Assembly: GCF_946482605.1 (NCBI RefSeq)
Contig: NZ_CAMLSE010000013.1
Coordinates: 183,791 to 247,790, forward strand
DNA length: 64,000 nucleotides
From: an uncultured Dyadobacter sp.
GTDB lineage: Bacteria > Bacteroidota > Bacteroidia > Cytophagales > Spirosomataceae
Reading direction: 5' to 3'
Below are positions 18,710 to 27,279 of this stretch, piece after piece. The notes under the pieces are model-generated. The model searched no databases. It was not told the origin of the DNA and saw only the letters and a list, made by a program, of their open reading frames with translations. Numbering within the stretch: the stretch's first letter is position 1; each line of letters opens with the position of its first letter. The position numbers were made by a program, and so were the translations under genes.

Positions 18710-20028
18710 AAATTGTATTGGACCCGCGCGGTAAAAACGTCGTCCGACACGTCGCTCTCGTAGCCGGCCAGGGCCGATTTCTCATTGCGTACGAACTCGT
18801 AGTAGAAGACAAATTTGAGAGACTCGTTGGCCATGTACACGTAACCCATGCCCAGGGTGTTGTACCGAAGGTCGGCTTTGCCAAATCCATTAGCGCTGGA
18901 AATCTCCTTACCTGAAACTTTGGTGTTGGGATCGTACCAATCGTACTTCATCACAAACTGGTGGTCCAGGCTTCCCAGGTTTTGCAGGAAGTAGAAGTAG
19001 GCACCATTGAAGCTGCGGGTATAGAGCGGATCTTTGACGCTATTGGTGACCGGATAGGTACCGGGCGTTTCGCTGGTGGAGAAGGTCGCGGTTTGTTTTC
19101 CCTTAATGTACTCGGCGCGGAACTCAGTTTCACCTTTGGCGTTGGGAAAGGCCAGCTGGAAGTCGGCACCGGCGTAATTCCTGGGCGTCAGTTTATGAAG
19201 GTTGGATGCGGAGGAGTCGCGGACGGCCTGGTACTCGCTGCCGCGCCGCTCTGTCCGGTAAAGAACATTTCCCTGGCTGACGATTCCGCCTGCATACCCT
19301 GAAACTGCGGCGGAAAGCGTCGCGTTACCTAATGCGCAGATTTTGGTGGGTTTGAGGCTCAAACGACTGATCATGTCTTTATGACTGTCATAATCCACGG
19401 GGCCCGACATGCCTTGCCCATTGAAAACCCCGAGGTCAAATTTTAGTTTTTGAAACCATTCCCTGTCCCTACGGCTGGCTACGGTGAGCATAAAACCGAT
19501 ATCGCGCTCCGTCTTCATCAAAATTTGCGACATGCGCCCGCGCTCGGGTGTTTCGCGGTTTGCGGAGGAAAGGTTGACTTCATGCCCGAATGGCCGGGCA
19601 AACATCCCCGTCGTTAATGCGAAGATCTTGAACTTATTTTCATAAAACCGTCCCCAGAAATCGCGGATCGCCACCCCTCGTTCGGTACCATCAAACTGAA
19701 ACACGAAATAGGACGTTGGGTTGTCATTTTTGTTCATGTGTGCGTAGTCCACCCGTAAGCGGCCCCGGCGAAGCATGAAGCGGTTATTAGAAAGGCCCGA
19801 AAAATTGCCTCCCGCATAAGTTTCGGCCCCTTCTTTGGTAATGTATTGAAATTGAGGTTGAATGTATCCGCTGATCCGTACACGATTGTATCGTTCGTAA
19901 ATAGAAAGCATTCCTTTCCCCATGTGGTTGGTTGTATCCACAAGGTCCATAAGGAACCGCTGGGCAAACAGGTCGGTATGGTTTAAAAGTATAAAAAGTA
20001 AAAAAAGGCTGGCAACACGAAACTTCAT
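18706..20028 (-). CDS. Porin of the OprO/OprP-like family
   Basis: Outer-membrane beta-barrel. The ATG at 20028 gives 440 residues with a clean signal peptide (MKFRVASLFLLFILLNHTDL, cleavage after FAQ). The N-terminal strands show the phosphate-selective porin O/P pattern: RVRISGYIQPQFQY, NNRFMLRRGRLRVDYAH, TSYFVFQFDGTERGVAIRD. The chain ends in an aromatic C-terminal strand (ARVQYNF), as expected for barrel assembly. Phosphate specificity is a family label only. The gene converges with and overlaps the preceding gene by four bases. Confidence 0.88.
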   Translation of the reverse strand: MKFRVASLFLLFILLNHTDLFAQRFLMDLVDTTNHMGKGMLSIYERYNRVRISGYIQPQFQYITKEGAETYAGGNFSGLSNNRFMLRRGRLRVDYAHMNKNDNPTSYFVFQFDGTERGVAIRDFWGRFYENKFKIFALTTGMFARPFGHEVNLSSANRETPERGRMSQILMKTERDIGFMLTVASRRDREWFQKLKFDLGVFNGQGMSGPVDYDSHKDMISRLSLKPTKICALGNATLSAAVSGYAGGIVSQGNVLYRTERRGSEYQAVRDSSASNLHKLTPRNYAGADFQLAFPNAKGETEFRAEYIKGKQTATFSTSETPGTYPVTNSVKDPLYTRSFNGAYFYFLQNLGSLDHQFVMKYDWYDPNTKVSGKEISSANGFGKADLRYNTLGMGYVYMANESLKFVFYYEFVRNEKSALAGYESDVSDDVFTARVQYNF

Positions 20029-20640
20029 CAGACTTATAATTGGTGGCTGTAAAATGGGGTACAAAGAACCTTATTTTCCCTCAATTATTTCAGCCGGCGC
20101 GGATAGTTTTTCTTCCCGGGGCTTTTTGATCCCAGCGCATCTCAACGCTTCGTGGTGTGTTTCGAATGGAAAACTAAGCGTGCCAAGCCCTTCTGGCTAG
20201 CGCTATGCTCTTACATGAACTTGTGATTTCAGCATTCGCTGTGACGAAATCACAGGATCGTGGTATCCAGAAGCTGCCCCGTTTGCCCGGAAAAGTCTTC
20301 GGCAGCAGCGTCGTCAGATGGATCTTTTGAAGCGAGTGTGTCACCTATCCGCGCATCATTCAATTTTTCCGCATGATTAAATCCCGGGCAAAGTCAATGT
20401 GGAGCTGATCGGCCGCATCGTTCTGCAAGCCACTGGCTGGCCCTTACGGGGAAGATGTAAATGTAATTTTGTTTTTGTAATAAATTGATAATCAAAATAT
20501 TACATTTATACTTTTAATACAATCTATCATTACTATTAATGCAAAAAATATTTTACTTTTTATACTAATAATAATTATAGATATTTTTTTATAGTATAGA
20601 TAGGTGAGTATTGTATCAAAGTATATGAAATACATAACAT
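20029..20640. other. Gene-free region upstream of the porin, with AT-rich half
   Basis: About 610 nt without a convincing gene. The part up to about 20455 has normal GC and short open stretches on the minus strand in two frames, each broken by stops, which may be the decayed remnant of a gene; I do not recognise it. It contains an inverted repeat GTGATTTC / GAAATCAC around 20223-20252. From about 20456 the sequence becomes very AT-rich and includes TACTTTTTATA-type words like those at 1541-1880. Confidence 0.45.
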
Positions 20641-20690
20641 AATAAAAGGCCTAAACGAATGATCCTTTTCAGACGTACAGGCCTTTTATT
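20641..20690. terminator. Hairpin AATAAAAGGCCT / AGGCCTTTTATT
   Basis: Perfect 12-bp inverted repeat (20641-20652 and 20679-20690) with a 26-nt loop and a T-rich end on both strands. It lies about 115 nt beyond the stop of the reductase gene and probably ends transcription entering from that side. Confidence 0.65.
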
Positions 20691-20752
20691 ATTTACAGAC
20701 AATCTAAAAGAATAGAAAGTAATGAAAGGTTAATATATTTAATAAGTACAAA

Positions 20753-20797
20753 TCTGTTTATATAAAATATAAGTATAATACATTTTATATAAACAGA
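20753..20797. terminator. 16-bp AT-rich hairpin downstream of the reductase gene
   Basis: TCTGTTTATATAAAAT (20753-20768) and its exact complement (20782-20797), 13-nt loop, nine bases after the stop codon of the 20806-21459 gene. The stem is nearly all A/T, unlike a typical rho-independent terminator, but perfect pairing over 16 bp and its position suggest a 3' end signal. Confidence 0.6.
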
Positions 20798-20805
20798 AAG
20801 TATGA

Positions 20806-21459
20806 TTAGGCAGCAGCGGTGAAACGTTTCTTCACAAAGTTGTTTTGTTCAATCTCATCCACGATGGCTACGGCCGTATCTTCCACAGAAAGGACACTGC
20901 GGTGATGTTCATCGAAGACCGGCGTGTCCAGGGATGTCCGGTACTGGCCGGTACGCACGCCGGATGTGCCCTGGTGCATTTCGATTGCGGGGCTCAGGAA
21001 AGTCCAGTCGAGCTCAGTTTCTGTTTTGAGGAAGTTGAGATAATCTCTGGCTGCCGTCGCACCTGCCTTGTATTCTTCCGGAAAATTGGGGCTGTCGACC
21101 AGTTGCAAGCCAGGTTTAATTTCCAGGCTACCGGCTCCACCAACCGTCAGAAATCGCTTAACACCTGCCTGTTTCACGCCCGCCTGGATCGCCTTTGCAC
21201 CCGCCAGAAAATCATTATAAATGTTGGGGTTTGTCCAGCCCGCATTGTAAGTGCTGATCACCGCGTCGTGGCCGGTTACGGCAGCAGCTACTTCATCGAT
21301 ATTCAATACGTCCGACGCATGGGCTGTGACTAATTCGCTGCTGGTGTCGATGTTCTGGATGTTACGGGCGATTGCGGTTACCTCATGGCCGCGGGAAACG
21401 AGTTCTTTCAATACCTGGGTACCAACAAATCCGGTAGCACCGATCAATGCAATTTTCAT
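20806..21459 (-). CDS. NAD(P)H-binding NmrA/YwnB-like reductase
   Basis: Rossmann-fold protein of 217 residues in the atypical short-chain dehydrogenase group. The dinucleotide loop is IGATGFVGTQVLKEL (residues 6-20), followed by HDAVISTYNAGW and LTVGGAGSLEI, where the usual catalytic Tyr-x3-Lys is not obvious, as in NmrA-like members. It lies 68 nt downstream of an Rrf2 regulator on the same strand, the same pairing as ywnA/ywnB of Bacillus. A site TACTGAAA-N9-TTACAGTT at 21488-21512 precedes it. Probably an oxidative or electrophile stress function; substrate unknown. Confidence 0.87.
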   Translation of the reverse strand: MKIALIGATGFVGTQVLKELVSRGHEVTAIARNIQNIDTSSELVTAHASDVLNIDEVAAAVTGHDAVISTYNAGWTNPNIYNDFLAGAKAIQAGVKQAGVKRFLTVGGAGSLEIKPGLQLVDSPNFPEEYKAGATAARDYLNFLKTETELDWTFLSPAIEMHQGTSGVRTGQYRTSLDTPVFDEHHRSVLSVEDTAVAIVDEIEQNNFVKKRFTAAA

Positions 21460-21487
21460 AAGTGATTGTTTTAGAGTTTAATAATAT

Positions 21488-21512
21488 TACTGAAATAAAA
21501 TATGTTACAGTT
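21488..21512. promoter_or_regulatory. Predicted Rrf2 operator before the reductase gene
   Basis: TACTGAAA-N9-TTACAGTT, 29 nt upstream of the reductase start. It differs by two bases from the perfect palindrome with the same 9-nt spacing in front of the Rrf2 gene itself (21938-21962). Identical geometry at two sites makes chance unlikely. Confidence 0.65.
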
Positions 21513-21527
21513 TTGGACAAATAAAAA

Positions 21528-21938
21528 TTAATGGAATTTCTGGCGAAAATCAGCCAGGGAAACCTTCCCCAGGCTGGTGAGCAACGTTTGCTCAGCTTCG
21601 TGGTAGAGGTTATCCAGATGGTCGTTGATTTTGCGACCAACCAAACAATCCGGGTTAGGAGTGTTGACTCCCTTTCCCAACAGATCCTGCTGTCTGACAG
21701 CTTCATACACCTCCGACATAAAGATCTGGCCTGCCGGTTTGGCCAGGCGACTTCCACCGGATTTACCCTCCTTGCTGAGCACCAACCCACGTTCTCGCAG
21801 ATTGCTCAGCTCCTTGCGTACCAGCACCGGATTGATGTTGATGCTCCCCGACAGGTATTCCGATGAAGTCCATTCTTCCTCCGAAAAGGCAAGCAATGTG
21901 AGAATATGTACCGATACCGCAAACCGCCCGCTATTCAT
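21528..21938 (-). CDS. Rrf2-family transcriptional regulator
   Basis: 136-residue winged-helix regulator: AVSVHILTLLAFSEEEWTSS at the N-terminus, recognition region SGSININPVLVRKELSNLRE, wing LVLSKEGKSGGSRLAKPAG, then a C-terminal dimerisation helix. Only one cysteine (near residue 98, PNPDCLVG) is present, so it lacks the three-Cys iron-sulfur site of IscR/NsrR and fits the YwnA-like, cluster-free group. A perfect palindrome starts at its first codon and extends upstream, implying autorepression. Confidence 0.9.
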   Translation of the reverse strand: MNSGRFAVSVHILTLLAFSEEEWTSSEYLSGSININPVLVRKELSNLRERGLVLSKEGKSGGSRLAKPAGQIFMSEVYEAVRQQDLLGKGVNTPNPDCLVGRKINDHLDNLYHEAEQTLLTSLGKVSLADFRQKFH

Positions 21939-21962
21939 ACTGTAACTTTAATTATTACAGTA
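21938..21962. promoter_or_regulatory. Predicted Rrf2 autoregulatory operator
   Basis: Perfect palindrome TACTGTAA-ctttaatta-TTACAGTA abutting the start codon of the Rrf2 gene. A bound dimer here would block transcription or initiation of its own gene. The companion site lies at 21488-21512. Confidence 0.65.
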
Positions 21963-22013
21963 CAAAGATGGAGCATTGTTTTGGAAGATGCAAGGTTTTT
22001 TTTGAGGGGGAGG

Positions 22014-22154
22014 AAGGGAGGAAAGGAGGAAAGGAGGAAAGGAGGAAAGGGAGGAAGAAGAAGAAGGGGAGGAAGGTGGAAGAATTGGAGGAAGGGAGAA
22101 GGAATTTCTTCCTTTCCTCCTTCCTCCCTTTCCTCCTTCCTCCCTTTCTTCCTC
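22014..22154. repeat. Purine octad repeats followed by their pyrimidine inverse
   Basis: About 95 nt of almost pure purine with tandem AGGAAAGG octads (best at 22018-22050) is followed directly by about 50 nt of pure pyrimidine built from TTTCCTCCTTCCTCCC words, giving an imperfect long inverted repeat. It fills the spacer between the end of susD and the Rrf2 gene, both on the minus strand. ORFs through it encode only Gly/Lys/Glu or Pro/Ser/Phe runs and are not genes. Confidence 0.8.
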
Positions 22155-23840
22155 TTACTGACCTTGTCCGAATGCCGGGTTGTTTTTGTCGAACCACAGG
22201 CGCTGGCTGTTCAGCGTGGGAGCGGTGCGGTCGTTGGGCGTGAATCCTTGCTCTGTCTGCGCTTTTTGCCAGTTGGCGTTGTTAGTGCCCAGGGGCGGCT
22301 CATCGACCCAGTAGCGGCGCGGAATGACCTCATTGAACAGGTCGCGCGGGTAATATGCCGACCCGTTTTTAGGATAACCCGTCCTGCGGACGAATGTAAA
22401 CGCCTCTGTGGGTAGCCGGAAGAAGTTCAGGTATTCCTGAATATAGATCCTTTCGAGGTCGTTTATTCCGTTCAGTTTTACCGACGGTTGGGCCAGGTAG
22501 GCGGCGATTTCAGCATCCGCATTGGTCGTGAGGCCTGTCGTCGACAGGGCAGCCTGTGCGATGGCATTCATCGTGCGAAGGGATGATGTGATGCCTTTTT
22601 TGTACCAGTCTTCCACCGTCCCTTTGGTGTTGACCCCGGTGGCATAGCCTTTCAGGATCATTTCGGCTATGTAAAAACACGTCTCCGCGCTGGTGAGCAT
22701 GTAATCGTGGAATGTGCCCTTGGCGCCATTCCGTGTAGGTGCGAAGAAAACCTTGTTGATGGTAGACATTACGACATACTTGTTACTGCCCGCATTCAGC
22801 GGATTCTTGTAGAAGGCCGCTACGGTCGGATCGGTCGTCCAGTCGGCGGGACCGCCCTGGTAACGGATCAGCAGATCGGTTGCGCTGATGAATGCGGGCA
22901 ATGGCTGACCGTATTTTTTCAGTGAATCCAGTGCATTCGGAGTCAGATCGTTGGGCGCGAAATAGATTACCATTCTGGGATCTTTGGACTGTTTCAGGAA
23001 AGTCATGATCGATTTCGTCGCGAAACGGGTGCTACGGTAGTCGACATCGCCGCCAATGGGCCCGTTGTCAGGATCCAGGTATGCAAACTGGTCGGTATCG
23101 GCGACAATCGGCCCTATTGCGTTTTCCATTACTTCTTTAAAGATCTGCTGCGTCTTGGCCTTATCCTGGCCTTCGTACCGCAATGCAATGCGCAGTTTCA
23201 GCGTATTGGCCGCTTTCACCCATTTGATCCAGTCACCGTGATAGATGATATCCGCGTTGCCATAACTTTCCTGATCCGCGGCGTCGGCGCTTAATGCTGC
23301 GATTGCCGCGTTCAATTCGCTTAGCCAGGTGTCATACAGCGCTTTCTGCGTGTCGTATTCGGGCGTGTAGTTCTCCTTGTCGCGACCTTCGATCGCCTGC
23401 GAGTAGGGCATGGAACCATTCATGTCGGTGACGCGGAGCCCGTGCAGGACACCCACGACATAGGTCGCGGCCCGCATTTTCTGGTACCGCTCCTTGTTGG
23501 CTTTCAGGTCGATTTGCTTGCGTATTTCGATCAGGTTGGGCAAAATATTGGTGTAGTAGGCCGAATAGCGCGAATTGATGTTGGTAGAAAGCTCGTAAGG
23601 ATCGGTGGTCAGGTGCTGTGAAAAGCGTAGCAACTGTTCGAGATTTTCCCAGATCCATTCCGCGCCCTGGTAGGTTTCCAGGCTGTTGAGCGAGTAGGTA
23701 AACAGGAACTTGGGGTCTGGTGTGATCACGATGCTTGGGTCGGTGTTGATATCACCGAAGTCATTTTCGCAGGCAGTGGCAAACAGTAAACCGGATGCAA
23801 GCACGGCGCCGGATGTCCATTTCAGGAGTATGTTTTTCAT
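22155..23840 (-). CDS. SusD-like nutrient-binding outer-membrane lipoprotein
   Basis: Surface lipoprotein that captures glycans or peptides and delivers them to its SusC partner. With the ATG at 23840 it has 561 residues and a lipobox LFATAC with Cys24, followed by NDFGDINTDPS, the hallmark of the SusD-like_2 group. The mature part is alpha-helical with TPR-like repeats, and the C-terminal IPRRYWVDEPPLGTN region is conserved in this family. It starts 43 nt after the susC stop and is cotranscribed. No glycoside hydrolase, sigma or anti-sigma gene adjoins, so the substrate cannot be guessed and may be peptide rather than glycan. Confidence 0.92.
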   Translation of the reverse strand: MKNILLKWTSGAVLASGLLFATACENDFGDINTDPSIVITPDPKFLFTYSLNSLETYQGAEWIWENLEQLLRFSQHLTTDPYELSTNINSRYSAYYTNILPNLIEIRKQIDLKANKERYQKMRAATYVVGVLHGLRVTDMNGSMPYSQAIEGRDKENYTPEYDTQKALYDTWLSELNAAIAALSADAADQESYGNADIIYHGDWIKWVKAANTLKLRIALRYEGQDKAKTQQIFKEVMENAIGPIVADTDQFAYLDPDNGPIGGDVDYRSTRFATKSIMTFLKQSKDPRMVIYFAPNDLTPNALDSLKKYGQPLPAFISATDLLIRYQGGPADWTTDPTVAAFYKNPLNAGSNKYVVMSTINKVFFAPTRNGAKGTFHDYMLTSAETCFYIAEMILKGYATGVNTKGTVEDWYKKGITSSLRTMNAIAQAALSTTGLTTNADAEIAAYLAQPSVKLNGINDLERIYIQEYLNFFRLPTEAFTFVRRTGYPKNGSAYYPRDLFNEVIPRRYWVDEPPLGTNNANWQKAQTEQGFTPNDRTAPTLNSQRLWFDKNNPAFGQGQ

Positions 23841-23883
23841 TGTAAAGTCATTTTTTGGAAAATAAATCAATACCTGTCAACTA

Positions 23884-26800
23884 CTAGAATGCTGCGCGCA
23901 GTGTCACGCCGAGTGCCCGGGTCATCGGTGGTATGAAACCAACTTCCTTTTGCACTGCCGTGCTGTTCGAATAGTTGGACGCCGGGTTGAAGTTCAACGG
24001 CAATGTGTTGTACAGGTAGAAGAGATCTCGACCTACGAGATTGATCGACAAGGTGTTGAGTTTGATTTTCTCGCAAATCGATTGCGGGACCTGATAGCTC
24101 AGCGATACCTGCCGCAGCGATATCCAGGAGTTTTCGGCGATCCAGTAGTCGCCTACTGCCGTTGAGAATGAGCCATAGCGGTAACTGTATTGAGGCAAAT
24201 GCGTAGGCTCGACCAGGCCTTTGTCATACGCTTCCTGGAAGGTCATGCCGCCCACATTCACATTGGTGCCATTGGGCTGCGTGATGGTTTGCCCGGCCGC
24301 GAAAACACCTTCCGGAATGATCCCGTCGTCGTAGGATTTGCCGTCAAACTTGCTGGTAAACGCGATGCCGCCATGTTCGGCGTCGCGGCCCTGTAACGTG
24401 TTTTTGAAAACACCGGTATGTGTTCCGTAGCGCAATGAGGTGATGATCATATCACCGCCGATCTTCGCATCGAACAGTACATTGAGCGACAATCGTTTGT
24501 AGCTGAACGTATTATCCCAGCCGCCACGGAACTTGGCATTGATATCGCCCACATCCTTCCATTCGTTGCTGCGGGCGGGGAATGCCGCACGTGCATCGCC
24601 GCGCCAGGACAGAATGGGCAAGCCGTTGCGGGGATCGCTGGCGTCGGTACCCTGGAAACGGGCGGCGGCGATCTTCGTCCGGATCACGCCGTACGCGCCG
24701 CCCACTTTGGCGTAAGGAATAAGGTCGTTACCGCCGCCCGATTCATCGGCCAGGGCGTAGTACTCGCGATCGCCGTACAACTCAATGATCTTATTGCGGT
24801 TACGGGAAAAAGTAATGGTGCTGTTCCAGCTGAACGAGCCGACTTTGATCGGCGTCGCATCGAGCGCAATCTCGATCCCGGTGTTCTGAATATTCCCGGC
24901 GTTGATGAGAATGCTGCTGACCCCGGTTTCGACCGCAGCTGAGATCGGAATGGGTTGGTTGCGGGAATTGTCGCGGTACACCGAGAGGTCCAGACCCAGA
25001 CGGTTGTTGAGGACTTTCAGTTCGAGACCAATTTCCTTCGCGATCTTTCTCAAAGGCTTGATATTGGCCTGTAACGCCGAAGGAGAATTGAAAGTAGACA
25101 GTGCCTGATCGCCGAAGCCACCCGCATTGGTGTAGCCCTTGAATGCAAAGCCGGGGTTGAGCAGGAATGGGTCGATATCGCCGCCCAATGCCGCAATATT
25201 CCCTCTCAGTTTACCGTACGTCAGCCAGTTGGGGAGCGTTGAATGGAAGGTTTGAGAGAAGACCCACGACAGGCTGGCAGAAGGATAGCTGTAAAAGTTG
25301 TTGCCGGTGCCGTTGGTGTATGTCAATGCAGATGACCAGTCGCTTCGCCAGGTTGTTTGGAGAAACAGTTGCTCCCGCCATGCGAAATCTGCGCTGGCAT
25401 AGAGTGACTTATACGAACGACGCGTCTTGATTCCGCCGGTCGATAGTTGGGACTGCACCGAGTTGGCGAGGAAGAAATTTCCGGGATAGGAAAGCCCTCC
25501 CTGCGTCTCTGCGTTGTTGAAAGAGAGGTTGTACGATTGCGATTCGCCGCCCACATAGCCATTGAAATCCAGGTCTTTGGTAATGGGTTTGTTGAAGATC
25601 GCCAGCCACTTCATAAAGTTGGTCTGCTTGGTAGAATGGCCAAGCGCGTAACGGCCGCCCGTGAAGTTGGCGCCCTGGCCTAGCTCCTTGATTTCGCTTT
25701 TGGTGTACAGGTTGTTGAAATTACCTTCGATCTGCAATTTGAGCCAATCCGTGACGGTGGCCGTCAGAGCCAGTCGTCCGCGGACCATCTGTTCGCGCTG
25801 GAGGTAGCTGTTTTCGAAGATGTTGAACCAATAATCCGCGCCGGGAACGCGGTTAGGCTCGTTTACATCACTTGTATTTCGGATGCCGCCCGTGTAGCCG
25901 ATGTAGTTCTGCCGCTGCATCCAATAATTGGTGTCATAGTTTCGCGGGAAGATCCAGATGTAGTTATTGAGCGAGAGCGATGGTGGGTTGGCACCTTCGG
26001 TCGTCGTGTAATCGGCTGTGACGTCGGCGACCAGGAACTTATTGAGGTTCTGGGTCGCGCGCAGGTTGAATGCATTCTTGCCGAGCGTATTCTTAAAGTT
26101 GATACCGCGGCTATCGACCCGGTTGTAAGAGAACCGGAACGTCGAACGCTCGTTCCCGCCGTCGATGGCTACATTGGTGAGGCTGCCTTTGCCGGTCTGG
26201 AATGCGTCGAGATAGTTGTTGGGATAAGCCTGATAGGTGGTCATTTTTCCGTCGTAATCAACCACCTGCTGACCTGCGAAACGCGGACCCCAGTTTTCCA
26301 GCTCGCGGTTGACCTGCCGGTCGATATAGGGCTGGCCTTGTGCATTAGTAGGAAAAACCTTGGTTGTCCAGCTTTCGTCGGGTTTGTAGTTCGGTTCGCG
26401 CGTGTCGGTGAAGAATGCGCCCACGGTTCCGCCGCCGTATTCGTTCTGGAAATCCGGGCCGCGGTAAGGTTTTTGCATATTGAAAGTCTGGGAAACGCTT
26501 ACGCCGATGCCTTTGCGTTGCGTGCCTTTTTTTGTCGTGATCAGGATCACCCCGTTGATCGCCCTGGTGCCGTACAAAGCCGCCGCTGCGGATCCTTTGA
26601 GGACGGAGACACTTTCAAAATCCTCCATATTGAGGTTTTTAAGTGAATTTCCGAAGTCCCGCGGCCCGGCTTTCTCGTCGTATACATCGTTATCGAGAAT
26701 GACGCCATCGATGACGAAAATGGGCTGATTATTAACCCCCAATGTAGAGTTCCCGCGGATCAGGATTTTGGTATTACCCATCAGCCCGCCCGCGCCCTGG

Positions 26801-27279
26801 TCGATCTGAACACCGGGAATCCTTCCCTGCAGCGCGCTGATCGGGCTGAGTTCGTTGGTTGCGGCCATTTTACTTCCGCTGATTTCGGAAACGGTGTAGC
26901 CGAGCTGTTTTTTCTCACGCTTAACACCCAACGCAGTTACGACCACTTCGTTGAGTTGCTGGTTGTCTTCTTTGAGCACGACGTTGATCACGCTCTGGTT
27001 GCTGATGGCAACCTCCTGTTTCTCGAAGCCGACAAACGAAAAGACGAGGGTGCCACCCGAGGGCGCGCTAATGGCGTATTCCCCCGCGGCGTTGGATGTG
27101 GTGCCATTGTTGGTGCCCTTCACAAGCACTGAAATACCGACCAATGCAGTATTGTCGGATGCCGAAGTAACGGTTCCGGTCACCCTCACATTTTGGGCGT
27201 GCAGTGAAAAGCAGCATGCGAGGACGAGGCACAGCAGGCCTGGTAACGACCTGCCGGGTAAGAGGTACATCTTCTTCAT
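23884..27279 (-). CDS. SusC/RagA-family TonB-dependent outer-membrane transporter
   Basis: 1131-residue barrel importing oligomers with energy from TonB. Order: signal peptide (to about residue 28, LHAQ), carboxypeptidase-regulatory-like domain (VRVTGTVTSASDNTALVGIS, about 30-112), TonB-box/linker LNEVVVTALGVKREKKQLGY, plug domain (LQGRIPGVQIDQ; GVNNQPIFVIDGVILDND; VSVLKGSAAAALYGTRAING), then a 22-strand barrel ending in VTLRAAF. It lacks an N-terminal STN domain, so signalling to an ECF sigma factor through it is unlikely. Partner of the SusD at 22155-23840. Confidence 0.95.
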   Translation of the reverse strand: MKKMYLLPGRSLPGLLCLVLACCFSLHAQNVRVTGTVTSASDNTALVGISVLVKGTNNGTTSNAAGEYAISAPSGGTLVFSFVGFEKQEVAISNQSVINVVLKEDNQQLNEVVVTALGVKREKKQLGYTVSEISGSKMAATNELSPISALQGRIPGVQIDQGAGGLMGNTKILIRGNSTLGVNNQPIFVIDGVILDNDVYDEKAGPRDFGNSLKNLNMEDFESVSVLKGSAAAALYGTRAINGVILITTKKGTQRKGIGVSVSQTFNMQKPYRGPDFQNEYGGGTVGAFFTDTREPNYKPDESWTTKVFPTNAQGQPYIDRQVNRELENWGPRFAGQQVVDYDGKMTTYQAYPNNYLDAFQTGKGSLTNVAIDGGNERSTFRFSYNRVDSRGINFKNTLGKNAFNLRATQNLNKFLVADVTADYTTTEGANPPSLSLNNYIWIFPRNYDTNYWMQRQNYIGYTGGIRNTSDVNEPNRVPGADYWFNIFENSYLQREQMVRGRLALTATVTDWLKLQIEGNFNNLYTKSEIKELGQGANFTGGRYALGHSTKQTNFMKWLAIFNKPITKDLDFNGYVGGESQSYNLSFNNAETQGGLSYPGNFFLANSVQSQLSTGGIKTRRSYKSLYASADFAWREQLFLQTTWRSDWSSALTYTNGTGNNFYSYPSASLSWVFSQTFHSTLPNWLTYGKLRGNIAALGGDIDPFLLNPGFAFKGYTNAGGFGDQALSTFNSPSALQANIKPLRKIAKEIGLELKVLNNRLGLDLSVYRDNSRNQPIPISAAVETGVSSILINAGNIQNTGIEIALDATPIKVGSFSWNSTITFSRNRNKIIELYGDREYYALADESGGGNDLIPYAKVGGAYGVIRTKIAAARFQGTDASDPRNGLPILSWRGDARAAFPARSNEWKDVGDINAKFRGGWDNTFSYKRLSLNVLFDAKIGGDMIITSLRYGTHTGVFKNTLQGRDAEHGGIAFTSKFDGKSYDDGIIPEGVFAAGQTITQPNGTNVNVGGMTFQEAYDKGLVEPTHLPQYSYRYGSFSTAVGDYWIAENSWISLRQVSLSYQVPQSICEKIKLNTLSINLVGRDLFYLYNTLPLNFNPASNYSNSTAVQKEVGFIPPMTRALGVTLRAAF

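Noticed and set aside
21960..22200. ORFs on both strands across the purine/pyrimidine tract
   Set aside because: Their translations are low-complexity Gly/Arg/Lys or Pro/Ser/Phe runs produced by the repeat.
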